Below, in pieces: positions 40,276-49,185 of a DNA stretch of 64,000 bases. The notes below the pieces were generated by a model. The model had not been told where the DNA came from. It saw nothing but the letters and a program-made list of their open reading frames with translations, and ran no database searches. This stretch comes from Streptomyces alanosinicus. GTDB taxonomy: Bacteria > Actinomycetota > Actinomycetes > Streptomycetales > Streptomycetaceae. How positions within the stretch are numbered: the stretch's first letter is position 1; the number at the start of each line of letters is the position of its first letter. The DNA lies in contig NZ_BMVG01000004.1 in assembly GCF_014650595.1 (NCBI RefSeq), positions 124,001-188,000 of the forward strand, in the 5' to 3' direction. A program made the translations under genes and the position numbers.

Positions 40276-43200
40276 ATGGCCTCGTTGCCACCATCCCCTT
40301 CCGCCGACAGCCGGACCCGTGCGTCCGCGCTCCGCGAGGCGCTCGCCACCCGTGTGGTGGTCGCCGACGGAGCCATGGGCACCATGCTCCAGGCCCAGGA
40401 CCCCACGCTGGAGGACTTCCAGCAGCTCGAGGGCTGCAACGAGATCCTCAACCTCACCCGCCCCGACATCGTCCGCTCCGTCCACGAGGCGTACTTCTCC
40501 GTGGGCGTCGACTGCGTGGAGACCAACACCTTCGGGGCCAACCACTCCGCCCTCGGCGAGTACGACATTCCCGAGCGCGTCCACGAGCTGTCCGAGGCCG
40601 GCGCCCGGGTGGCCCGCGAGGCCGCCGACGCCTTCACCGCCAAGGACGGCCGCCCCCGCTGGGTGCTCGGCTCCATGGGCCCCGGCACCAAGCTGCCCAC
40701 CCTCGGCCACGCCCCCTACACCACCCTGCGCGACGCCTACCAGCGCAATGCCGAGGGCCTGGTCGCCGGCGGCGCCGACGCACTGCTGGTGGAGACCACC
40801 CAGGACCTCCTCCAGACCAAGGCGGCCGTCCTCGGCGCCCACCGCGGCCTCGCCGCCCTCGGCCTGGACCTGCCCGTCATCGTGTCGGTCACCGTCGAGA
40901 CCACCGGCACCATGCTCCTCGGCTCCGAGATCGGCGCCGCGCTCACCGCGCTGGAACCGCTCGGCATCGACATGATCGGCCTGAACTGCGCCACCGGCCC
41001 GGCCGAGATGAGCGAGCATCTGCGCTACCTCGCCCGCAACGCCCGCGTCCCGCTGTCCTGCATGCCCAACGCGGGCCTGCCCGTCCTCGGCAAGGACGGC
41101 GCCCACTACCCGCTGACCGCGCCCGAGCTGGCCGACGCCCAGGAGACCTTCGTCCGCGAGTACGGCCTCTCGCTCGTCGGCGGCTGCTGCGGTACGACCC
41201 CCGAGCATCTGCGCCAGGTCGTCGAGCGCGTCCGGGACCTCACCCCGCCCACGCGCGAACCCCGCCCCGAGCCCGGCGCCGCCTCCCTCTACCAGACGGT
41301 GCCCTTCCGCCAGGACACCTCCTACCTGGCCATCGGCGAGCGCACCAACGCCAACGGCTCCAAGAAGTTCCGCGAGGCCATGCTCCAGGCCCGCTGGGAC
41401 GACTGCGTGGAGCTGGCGCGCGAGCAGATCCGCGAGGGCGCGCACATGCTCGACCTGTGCGTGGACTACGTGGGCCGCGACGGCGTCGCCGACATGGAGG
41501 AACTGGCCGGCCGCTTCGCCACCGCCTCCACTCTGCCCATCGTCCTGGACTCCACCGAGGTCGACGTCATCCAGGCGGGCCTGGAGAAGCTCGGCGGCCG
41601 CGCCGTGATCAACTCGGTGAACTACGAGGACGGCGACGGCCCCGAGTCGCGGTTCGCGCGTGTGACGCGGCTCGCACGGGAGCACGGCGCCGCCCTGATC
41701 GCGCTGACCATCGACGAGGAGGGCCAGGCCCGCACCCCGGAGAAGAAGGTCGAGATCGCCGAACGGCTGATCGACGACCTGACCGGGAACTGGGGCATCC
41801 GCGAGGACGACATCCTCATCGACACCCTGACCTTCACCATCTGCACCGGCCAGGAGGAGTCCCGCAAGGACGGCATCGCCACCATCGAGGCCATCCGCGA
41901 GCTGAAGAAGCGCCACCCGGCGGTGCAGACCACGCTCGGCCTGTCGAACATCTCCTTCGGCCTCAACCCGGCCGCCCGCATCCTGCTGAACTCCGTCTTC
42001 CTCGACGAGTGCGTCAAGGCGGGCCTCGACTCGGCGATCGTGCACGCCTCCAAGATCCTGCCGATCGCCCGTTTCGACGGCGAGCAGGTCACGACGGCCC
42101 TGGACCTGATCTACGACCGCCGCGCCGAGGGCTACGACCCCCTGCAGAAGCTGATGGCCCTGTTCGAGGGCGCCACCGCGAAGTCCCTCAAGGCGGGCAA
42201 GGCCGAGGAACTGGCCGCGCTGCCGCTGGAGGAGCGCCTCAAGCGGCGGATCATCGACGGCGAGAAGAACGGCCTGGAGGCCGACCTGGACGCCGCCCTC
42301 CAGGACCGTCCGGCACTCGACATCGTCAACGAGACCCTCCTGGACGGCATGAAGGTCGTCGGCGAGCTGTTCGGCTCCGGCCAGATGCAGCTGCCGTTCG
42401 TCCTGCAGTCCGCCGAGGTCATGAAGTCGGCCGTCGCCCACCTCGAACCGCACATGGAGAAGTCGGACGCCGAGGGGAAGGGCACCATCGTGCTGGCGAC
42501 CGTGCGCGGCGACGTGCACGACATCGGCAAGAACCTCGTCGACATCATCCTGTCCAACAACGGCTACAACGTGGTCAACCTGGGCATCAAGCAGCCCGTC
42601 TCGGCGATCCTGGAGGCCGCCGAGGAGCACCGGGCCGATGTCATCGGCATGTCCGGGCTGCTGGTGAAGTCCACCGTGATCATGAAGGAGAACCTGGAGG
42701 AGCTGAACCAGCGCGGCCTCGCCGCCCGCTTCCCAGTGATCCTCGGCGGCGCCGCCCTCACCCGCGCCTACGTGGAGCAGGACCTGCACGAGGTCTACGA
42801 GGGCGAGGTCCGCTACGCCCGCGACGCCTTCGAGGGCCTGCACCTGATGGACGCCCTCATCGGCGTCAAGCGCGGCCTGCCCGGCGCCAAGCTGCCCGAG
42901 CTGAAGCAGCGCCGGGTACGGGCCACGGCCTCCCTCCAGGTCGAGGAACGCCCGGAGGAGGGCCACGTCCGCTCCGACGTCGCCACCGACAACCCGGTGC
43001 CGGCCCCGCCGTTCTGGGACACCCGGATCGTCAAGGGCATCCAGCTCAAGGAGTACGCCGGCTGGCTCGACGAGGGCGCGCTGTTCAAGGGCCAGTGGGG
43101 CCTGAAGCAGGCCCGCACCGGTGACGGGCCGTCGTACGAGGAACTGGTGGAGACCGAGGGCCGCCCCCGGCTGCGCGGTCTGCTCGACCGGCTCCAGACG

Positions 43201-43791
43201 GAGAACCTCCTGGAAGCCGCCGTCGTCTACGGCTACTTCCCGTGCGTCTCCAAGGACGACGACCTGATCGTCCTGGACGAACAGGGCAACGAACGCACCC
43301 GGTTCACCTTCCCGCGCCAGCGCCGCGGCCGCCGACTGTGCCTCGCGGACTTCTTCCGCCCGGAGGAGTCGGGGCAGACCGATGTCGTCGGCCTCCAGGT
43401 CGTCACCGTCGGCTCGCGCATCGGCGAGGAGACCGCGAAGCTCTTCGAGGCCAACTCCTATCGCGACTACCTCGAACTGCACGGCCTGTCCGTCCAGTTG
43501 GCGGAGGCGCTCGCCGAGTACTGGCACGCGCGCGTGCGTACGGAGCTGGGCTTCGGCGGCGAGGACCCGGCCGACATCGAGGACATGTTCGCCCTGAAGT
43601 ACCGGGGCGCCCGCTTCTCCCTCGGCTACGGCGCCTGCCCGAACCTGGAGGACCGCGCCAAGATCGCCGACCTGCTGCGGCCGGAACGGATCGGCGTCCA
43701 CCTCTCCGAGGAGTTCCAGCTCCACCCCGAGCAGTCCACGGACGCCATCGTCATCCACCACCCGGAGGCGAAGTACTTCAACGCCCGCTGA
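40276..43791 (+). CDS. metH: Cobalamin-dependent methionine synthase
   Basis: 1171 residues, all four MetH modules present. Homocysteine domain ~20-330 (VADGAMGTMLQ; zinc Cys in GGCCGTTPEH). Methyltetrahydrofolate/pterin domain ~350-620 (AIGERTNANGSKKFREAMLQ; GLSNISFGLNPAARILLN). Cap and B12-binding domain ~640-890 with the cobalt-ligand motif RGDVHDIGKNLVDI and GMSGLLVKSTVIM. AdoMet activation domain to the end (RPEESGQTDVVGLQ; RGARFSLGYGACPNLEDR). Start 40276 was chosen as the Met before the conserved core, with CAGGGAG upstream. It remakes methionine from homocysteine. I see no convincing riboswitch in the spacer to gylR. Confidence 0.97.
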   Translation: MASLPPSPSADSRTRASALREALATRVVVADGAMGTMLQAQDPTLEDFQQLEGCNEILNLTRPDIVRSVHEAYFSVGVDCVETNTFGANHSALGEYDIPERVHELSEAGARVAREAADAFTAKDGRPRWVLGSMGPGTKLPTLGHAPYTTLRDAYQRNAEGLVAGGADALLVETTQDLLQTKAAVLGAHRGLAALGLDLPVIVSVTVETTGTMLLGSEIGAALTALEPLGIDMIGLNCATGPAEMSEHLRYLARNARVPLSCMPNAGLPVLGKDGAHYPLTAPELADAQETFVREYGLSLVGGCCGTTPEHLRQVVERVRDLTPPTREPRPEPGAASLYQTVPFRQDTSYLAIGERTNANGSKKFREAMLQARWDDCVELAREQIREGAHMLDLCVDYVGRDGVADMEELAGRFATASTLPIVLDSTEVDVIQAGLEKLGGRAVINSVNYEDGDGPESRFARVTRLAREHGAALIALTIDEEGQARTPEKKVEIAERLIDDLTGNWGIREDDILIDTLTFTICTGQEESRKDGIATIEAIRELKKRHPAVQTTLGLSNISFGLNPAARILLNSVFLDECVKAGLDSAIVHASKILPIARFDGEQVTTALDLIYDRRAEGYDPLQKLMALFEGATAKSLKAGKAEELAALPLEERLKRRIIDGEKNGLEADLDAALQDRPALDIVNETLLDGMKVVGELFGSGQMQLPFVLQSAEVMKSAVAHLEPHMEKSDAEGKGTIVLATVRGDVHDIGKNLVDIILSNNGYNVVNLGIKQPVSAILEAAEEHRADVIGMSGLLVKSTVIMKENLEELNQRGLAARFPVILGGAALTRAYVEQDLHEVYEGEVRYARDAFEGLHLMDALIGVKRGLPGAKLPELKQRRVRATASLQVEERPEEGHVRSDVATDNPVPAPPFWDTRIVKGIQLKEYAGWLDEGALFKGQWGLKQARTGDGPSYEELVETEGRPRLRGLLDRLQTENLLEAAVVYGYFPCVSKDDDLIVLDEQGNERTRFTFPRQRRGRRLCLADFFRPEESGQTDVVGLQVVTVGSRIGEETAKLFEANSYRDYLELHGLSVQLAEALAEYWHARVRTELGFGGEDPADIEDMFALKYRGARFSLGYGACPNLEDRAKIADLLRPERIGVHLSEEFQLHPEQSTDAIVIHHPEAKYFNAR

Positions 43792-43973
43792 TCACTCCCG
43801 CGGGCATGCCGGAACACCCCGCTGGCCTGCGTCAAGGGTGTATCAGGGGTACCCGGATGCCCGCCTGATAAACGAGGCGCTCCGGGCGCAGGAGACGTAC
43901 ACTTGTCGGTCCACTGCAGGCCGGTTCCCTGTCCGGGAACCGGCCTGATCGTCCCTCAAGGAGGTGCGCCCGG

Positions 43974-44675
43974 ATGACCAGCACGGTCCCCGCGCTCGGA
44001 ACCCGTACGGCCGAAGGCTCCGCCCTGCAGGCGGTGCTTCTCGACATGGACGGCACCCTGGTGGACACCGAGGGCTTCTGGTGGGACGTGGAGGTCGAGA
44101 TCTTCGCCTCCCTCGGCCACCCCCTGGACGACTCCTGGCGGCACGTCGTGGTCGGCGGACCCATGACCCGCAGCGCCGGCTTCCTCATCGAGGCCACCGG
44201 CGCCGACATCACTCTCGCCGACCTCACCGCGCTGCTCAACGAGGGCTTCGAGGACCGTATCGGCCGTTCCCTGCCGCTGATGCCGGGCGCCGCCCGCCTG
44301 CTCGCCGAACTCCACGAGAGCGGCATCCCCACGGCCCTCGTCTCGGCCTCCCACCGGCGCATCATCGACCGTGTGCTGAAGGTGCTCGGCCCGCACCACT
44401 TCGCCCTGTCCATCGCGGGCGACGAGGTCTCGCGCACCAAGCCCTTCCCCGACCCCTATCTGCTCGCCGCCGCCGGACTCGGCGCACGGCCCGAGCGATG
44501 CGCGGTCGTCGAGGACACCGCGACCGGTGTCGCCGCCGCCGAGGCCGCCGGCTGCCGCGTGGTCGCCGTACCCTCCGTCGCCCCCATCACCCCGGCCGAA
44601 AGGCGCACCGTGGTCACCTCGCTGGAAGAGGTCGACCTGGCATTCCTGCGCGGCCTGATGACGGAAATGCGCTAG
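43974..44675 (+). CDS. HAD-superfamily phosphatase (subfamily IA)
   Basis: 233 residues with the strong site AAGGAGGTG before ATG 43974. HAD motif I LLDMDGTLVDTEG near residue 23, motif II TALVSASHRR, motif III Lys and motif IV VVEDTATGVAAAEAAGCRVV. The cap is the helical C1 type (FEDRIGRSLPLMPGAARLLA), as in beta-phosphoglucomutase and phosphoglycolate phosphatase relatives. A sugar phosphate or small phosphomonoester is the likely substrate, not specified by sequence. It lies 182 bases after metH and is probably transcribed separately. Confidence 0.93.
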   Translation: MTSTVPALGTRTAEGSALQAVLLDMDGTLVDTEGFWWDVEVEIFASLGHPLDDSWRHVVVGGPMTRSAGFLIEATGADITLADLTALLNEGFEDRIGRSLPLMPGAARLLAELHESGIPTALVSASHRRIIDRVLKVLGPHHFALSIAGDEVSRTKPFPDPYLLAAAGLGARPERCAVVEDTATGVAAAEAAGCRVVAVPSVAPITPAERRTVVTSLEEVDLAFLRGLMTEMR

Positions 44676-45131
44676 CCGTTCACCCAGCGTGAAAAGGCCC
44701 ATAGGTCTGGTTGGACAAAAGCTCGCAGGTTCGGTTGGACAAATGTCCAGGGAAGTACACCCGCGGGGAATTCCAGCCCGGCTCCGGCTGAATTCCGCTG
44801 ACTCACCACACAGTTGGAAGTGTGATGTTCGCCACCTCGGCGGCCCTCGACGGGTCGCGCCGACTGTGCTGAACGCCCCTGTTCGAGACGGAACGGCGAG
44901 CCTTTGTGTCCCGATTGATGGGAAGCTGCACTAATCCTGCCGCTGTCGGGTTTTCGGTGTGTCCACACCCGGTTCCGCAGCGTGATGAGCGGTCAACTCG
45001 GGCGATTGTGAACCCTCCTGCGGGCGCGGACTAATCTCATCGCGAGAACCTCACCGCGTCCCCCCGTGATCTGCCGCACCACCCATGCATGCCGGATACA
45101 CGGACCCGAACAGCTCTGGAGAAACGCCCGC
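44676..45131 (+). other. Long non-coding region before the solute-binding protein genes
   Basis: 456 bases with base composition less GC-rich than the neighbours and no convincing gene. It contains a direct repeat of GGTTGGACAAA, a GGAATTC-rich hairpin (44767-44778 with 44786-44796) and the dyad GGTGTGTCCACACC (44956-44969). It probably holds promoter and regulatory sites or an untranslated RNA. Confidence 0.55.
44709..44749 (+). repeat. Direct repeat GGTTGGACAAA with embedded palindrome
   Basis: GGTTGGACAAA occurs at 44709-44719 and 44733-44743, 24 bases apart. The second copy extends into the perfect palindrome TGGACAAATGTCCA (44736-44749). The arrangement looks like a pair of operator half-sites. 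Confidence 0.6.
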
Positions 45132-46736
45132 ATGAACCGCAAGACTTTGGTGCTGCCGGCGGTGGCCGGCCTGCTCACCCCGGTTCTCGCCGCATGCGGC
45201 GGGTCCGGCAGCGGGAGCAAGAGCGGTGACGCCATCGCCGTCGGCACCACGGACCGGTTCACGGCCACCAGCGACGCCCCGGCGCCCCTCGACCCGGCCT
45301 ACGCGTACGACGTCGGTACCTGGAACATCCTGCGCCAGAGCGTGCAGACCCTCATGGCCCAGCCCAAGGGCGAGGGCAGCCCCGTCCCGGACGCCGCCGA
45401 GAGCTGCTCCTTCACCGACAGCGGCAGCGAGCGCTACGCCTGCAAGCTCCGCGACGGCCTGAAGTTCGCCGGCGGCGACCCGGTCACCGCCCAGGACGTC
45501 AAGTACTCCATCGAGCGCGCCCTGCGCATCAAGGCGAGCAGCGGTGTGGCCTCGCTGCTCAACACCATCGACACCATCGAGACGCAGGGCGACCGCGAGG
45601 TCATCTTCCACCTGAAGACCGCCGACGCCACCTTCCCGTACAAGCTGTCCACCCCGGTCGCGGGCATCATCAACCCGAAGGACTACCAGAAGGACAAGCT
45701 CCGGGACGGCTTCGACATCGACGGCTCCGGCCCGTACACCTTCCACGCCGACACCGACGGCAACGCGATCACCACCGCCACCTTCACCAAGAACCCCAAC
45801 TACAAGGGCTTCGTGAAGGTGAGCAACGACAAGGTCGAACTGCGCTCCTTCGCCGACGCCGACGCCATGAGCGCCGCCATCGACAAGGGTGACATCGACG
45901 TCATGACCCGCACCATGTCGCCCGCCCAGATCCAGAAGCTGGACGCCGGCGGCGACGACAAGGTCGACCTCGTCGACATGCCCGGACTGGAAATCCGCTA
46001 CCTGGCCTTCGACACCAACGCGCCCACCGTGAAGTCCAAGGCCGTACGCCAGGCCATGGCCCAGATCATCGACCGCGCGGAACTCGTCTCCAAGGTCTAC
46101 GGCACTCAGGCCGAGCCCCTGTACTCGCTGGTCCCGGCCACCATCACCGGCCACTCCAACTCGTTCTTCAACAAGTACGGCAACCCCAGCGTCGACAAGG
46201 CCAAGGGCATGCTGGGCAAGGCCGGCATCACCGCCCCGGTGAAGCTGACCCTGCACTACACCACCGACCACTACGGCTCCGCCACGAAGAAGGAGTTCGA
46301 GGTCCTGCAGAAGCAGCTCAACGACAGCGGCCTCTTCGACGTCACCATCCAGGGCCACCCCTGGGACACCTTCCGGCCCGCCGAGCAGAAGGGCCAGTAC
46401 GACGTCTACGGCATGGGCTGGTTCCCCGACTTCCCCGACGCCGACAACTTCATCGCGCCCTTCCTCGACAAGGACAACTTCCTCGGCTCGCCGTACTCCA
46501 ACAGCGCCATCCAGCGCACCCTGATCCCGGAGTCCCGCCGCGAGGCCGACCGGCTCAGCGCCTCCAAGAGCCTGACCCAGATCCAGGACACCGTCGCCGA
46601 GGACGTCCCCGTCCTGCCGCTGTGGCAGGGCAAGCAGTACGTCGCCGCGCGGGACGACATCACCGGTGTCGCCTACGCCCTCAACTCCTCCTCGACGCTT
46701 CAGCTGTGGGAGCTCGGCCGCGGTGTGAGCGGCTGA
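45132..46736 (+). CDS. Solute-binding lipoprotein, ABC family 5 (peptide type)
   Basis: 534 residues. Lipoprotein signal with lipobox LAACGGSGSG, then a family 5 (DppA/OppA-like) extracellular binding protein: LDPAYAYDVGTWNILRQSVQ, LRDGLKFAGGDPVTAQDVKY, DFPDADNFIAPFLDKDNF and VPVLPLWQGKQYVAARDDI. Peptides or cationic ligands are usual substrates. No permease or ATPase gene is adjacent, so it must use a transporter elsewhere or act as a sensor. A homologous gene follows after 97 bases; the pair arose by duplication. Confidence 0.93.
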   Translation: MNRKTLVLPAVAGLLTPVLAACGGSGSGSKSGDAIAVGTTDRFTATSDAPAPLDPAYAYDVGTWNILRQSVQTLMAQPKGEGSPVPDAAESCSFTDSGSERYACKLRDGLKFAGGDPVTAQDVKYSIERALRIKASSGVASLLNTIDTIETQGDREVIFHLKTADATFPYKLSTPVAGIINPKDYQKDKLRDGFDIDGSGPYTFHADTDGNAITTATFTKNPNYKGFVKVSNDKVELRSFADADAMSAAIDKGDIDVMTRTMSPAQIQKLDAGGDDKVDLVDMPGLEIRYLAFDTNAPTVKSKAVRQAMAQIIDRAELVSKVYGTQAEPLYSLVPATITGHSNSFFNKYGNPSVDKAKGMLGKAGITAPVKLTLHYTTDHYGSATKKEFEVLQKQLNDSGLFDVTIQGHPWDTFRPAEQKGQYDVYGMGWFPDFPDADNFIAPFLDKDNFLGSPYSNSAIQRTLIPESRREADRLSASKSLTQIQDTVAEDVPVLPLWQGKQYVAARDDITGVAYALNSSSTLQLWELGRGVSG

Positions 46737-46833
46737 CGGCTCTCTCCTCCGGGGGCCAGGGACGGCTGCCCCGGTGACCCGGGGCCAGGACGGCGGCCCC
46801 GGAGTGACGAACCGACGAATAAGGCACACGCGA

Positions 46834-48414
46834 GTGAATATGCGTAACCAGTGGCCAGTCCTGCCCATCGTGGCGGGACTGGCCTCCGGCCTGTTGACCG
46901 GCTGCGGCTCGGAGACCGGTGGTTCCGGGGGTACCGGCTCCACCGTGGTGATGGGGATGTCCGACGACGTCCTCGCCACGGACCCGGCATCCGGCTACGA
47001 CCCCGGCTCCTGGCTGCTGTTCGACAACGTCTTCCAGTCGCTGCTCAGCTTCCCCAAGGGCGCGACCGAACCCCAGCCCGAACTGGCCAGAAAGTGCTCC
47101 TTCAGCGACTCCCGCGCCACGGTCTACAGGTGCGAGCTGAAGGACGGCCTGAAATTCAGCAACGGTGACGCCCTCACCTCGAAGGACGTGAAGTTCTCCT
47201 TCGACCGCATGATGAAGATCAACGACCCCGCGGGGCCCGCGATCATGTTCCCGATGCTCGGCCGCATCGACACACCCGACGCGAAGACCGTGGTCTTCCA
47301 CCTGAGCTCCTCCGACGCCACCTTCCCCAGCAAGATCGCCTCCGGCGCCGGCTCCATCGTCGACCACAGCCAGTACGACGCGAACGGCCTGCGCGAGGAC
47401 CACCAGGCCGTCGGCTCCGGCCCCTACAAACTGGACTCCTTCGACAAGGACCGCGCGGTCTTCTCCGTCAACGACAACTACCGGGGCACCGCCAAGGCCA
47501 AGAACTCCGGCGTCACCCTGAAGTTCTTCCACGGCGACCGCACCGGCCTGAAGACGGCCCTCCTCGGCGGAAAGATCGACATCGCCTACCGAGGCCTGTC
47601 CGCCTCCGACATCGCCGGCCTCGACCAGCAGGACGGCAGCAAGGGCGTCGACGTCATCGAGGGCACCAGCGCCGAGGTCCAGCACCTGGTCTTCAACATG
47701 AAGGACCCGGTCGCCGGAAAACCCGGCGTCCGCAAGGCCATGGCCTACCTCATCGACCGCGACGCCCTCATCAAGAACGTCTACCAGGGCACCGCCACCC
47801 CGCTGTACTCGATCATCCCGGCGGGCATCGCGGGCCACAACACCGCCTTCTTCGACACCTACGGCGCCCGCCCCTCCCGTGCCAAGGCCGCCGCGGCACT
47901 GCACGCCGGCGGCATCACCGGCAAGGTCAAACTCACCCTGTGGTCCACGCCGTCGCGCTACGGCCCCGCCACCGACGAGGAACTGAAGGCCATCGCCGGC
48001 CAGCTCAACGCCAGTGGCCTGTTCGACGCCGACGTCAAGTCCATCGGCTACGACCAGTACGAGAAGGACATCGCCGCCGGCAAGTACGGCGTCTACGTCA
48101 AGGGCTGGGTGCCCGACTACCCGGACGCCGACAACTTCACCGCGCCCTTCTTCGGCAAGGGCAACGTGCTCGACAACAACTACAGCAACCGCACCATCAC
48201 CGGCTCCCTCATCCCCGGCACCGCCGCACAGAGCGACCGCGGCGCCACCGACACGGACTTCGGCCGGCTGCAGAACATCGTCGCCACCGAACTGCCCGTC
48301 CTGCCGGTCTGGCAGGCCAAGCAGTACGCGGTCGCCCGCGACGGCGTCTACGGCCTGGAGTACTGCCTCGACGCCTCCACCGTGTTCCGGTTCTGGGAAC
48401 TCAGCAAGAGCTGA
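46834..48414 (+). CDS. Second solute-binding lipoprotein, ABC family 5
   Basis: 526 residues from GTG 46834 with AAGG about 9 bases upstream; ATG 46840 is an alternative. Lipobox LLTGCGSETGG. Same family and plan as the previous gene: TDPASGYDPGSWLLFDNVFQ, LKDGLKFSNGDALTSKDVKF, DYPDADNFTAPFFGKGNVLD and LPVLPVWQAKQYAVARDGV. The two differ strongly in the ligand-pocket half, so they probably bind different molecules. Again no transporter genes follow; a strong terminator does. Confidence 0.93.
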   Translation: MNMRNQWPVLPIVAGLASGLLTGCGSETGGSGGTGSTVVMGMSDDVLATDPASGYDPGSWLLFDNVFQSLLSFPKGATEPQPELARKCSFSDSRATVYRCELKDGLKFSNGDALTSKDVKFSFDRMMKINDPAGPAIMFPMLGRIDTPDAKTVVFHLSSSDATFPSKIASGAGSIVDHSQYDANGLREDHQAVGSGPYKLDSFDKDRAVFSVNDNYRGTAKAKNSGVTLKFFHGDRTGLKTALLGGKIDIAYRGLSASDIAGLDQQDGSKGVDVIEGTSAEVQHLVFNMKDPVAGKPGVRKAMAYLIDRDALIKNVYQGTATPLYSIIPAGIAGHNTAFFDTYGARPSRAKAAAALHAGGITGKVKLTLWSTPSRYGPATDEELKAIAGQLNASGLFDADVKSIGYDQYEKDIAAGKYGVYVKGWVPDYPDADNFTAPFFGKGNVLDNNYSNRTITGSLIPGTAAQSDRGATDTDFGRLQNIVATELPVLPVWQAKQYAVARDGVYGLEYCLDASTVFRFWELSKS

Positions 48415-48435
48415 CACCCACCACCCCGCACACAC

Positions 48436-48474
48436 CGAGGGGCGCCCTTCCCCGCACGGGAAGGGCGCCCCTCG
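48436..48474. terminator. Bidirectional terminator after the second binding protein
   Basis: Perfect 17-bp stem CGAGGGGCGCCCTTCCC / GGGAAGGGCGCCCCTCG with a 5-base loop, between the convergent lipoprotein and response-regulator genes. Confidence 0.9.
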
Positions 48475-48499
48475 GCGTCGTACCGGAAAACGCGACCGC

Positions 48500-49171
48500 T
48501 CACTGGGCGCCGGGGCGCACCAGACCGCTCTCGTACGCATACACCGCGGCCTGCACCCGGTCCCGGAGACCCAGCTTGGTCAGCACATGCCCCACATGCG
48601 TCTTCACCGTCGTCTCGCTGACGAACAGATCGGCCGCGATCTCCGCGTTCGACAAACCGCGCGCCACCAGCTTCAACACCTCCACCTCACGGTCGGTGAG
48701 GGTGTTCAGCGTGTCCGGCACCGGCTCGTCACCGGAGGGCAGATGCGTGGCGTACTTGTCCAGCAGCCGGCGCGTGATGCTCGGCGCCAGCATCGCCTCA
48801 CCGGCCGCCACCACCCGGATCGCCTGCACCAGCTCATTGGCCGGCGCGTCCTTCAACAGAAACCCGCTGGCGCCGGCACGCAGCGCCTCCACCACATACT
48901 CGTCCAGATCGAACGTGGTCAGCACGAGCACCTTCGCCGGGCCGGACCGGTCGGGCCCGGTGATCTGCCGGGTCGCCTCCACCCCGTCCATCCGCGGCAT
49001 ACGGATGTCCATCAACACGACGTCCGGCTGCAGAGCCCGCACCTGATCGAGGGCCTGCAGACCGTCACCGGCCTCGCCCACGACCGCGAGATCCTGCTCG
49101 GCCTCCAGGATCATCCGGAAACCCGTACGCAGCAGGGGCTGGTCGTCGACCAGTAGGACACGGATGGCCAC
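48500..49171 (-). CDS. NarL/LuxR-type response regulator without adjacent kinase
   Basis: 223 residues from GTG 49169-49171, preceded by GAAGGAG. Receiver domain: VLLVDDQPLLRTGF (acidic pair), phospho-acceptor Asp in VVLMDIRMPRMDG near residue 53, LTTFDLDEYV and GFLLKDAP (Lys). LuxR HTH at the end: LTDREVEVLKLVARGLSNAE, TVKTHVGHVLTKLGLRDR. No histidine kinase gene is in the neighbourhood. It lies 14 bases downstream of the RecB-type nuclease on the same strand, an unusual pairing that probably makes them one transcript. Confidence 0.94.
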   Translation of the reverse strand: MAIRVLLVDDQPLLRTGFRMILEAEQDLAVVGEAGDGLQALDQVRALQPDVVLMDIRMPRMDGVEATRQITGPDRSGPAKVLVLTTFDLDEYVVEALRAGASGFLLKDAPANELVQAIRVVAAGEAMLAPSITRRLLDKYATHLPSGDEPVPDTLNTLTDREVEVLKLVARGLSNAEIAADLFVSETTVKTHVGHVLTKLGLRDRVQAAVYAYESGLVRPGAQ

Positions 49172-49185
49172 GGGACACTCCTTCG

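Noticed and set aside
40198..43761. 1187-codon open frame on the - strand opposite metH
   Set aside because: Antisense shadow of an unambiguous MetH; translation lacks domains and is Val/Gly/Leu-biased.
44672..45268. Small open frames in the spacer after the HAD gene
   Set aside because: None has a ribosome site or recognisable protein features, and they overlap each other on both strands and the binding-protein start.
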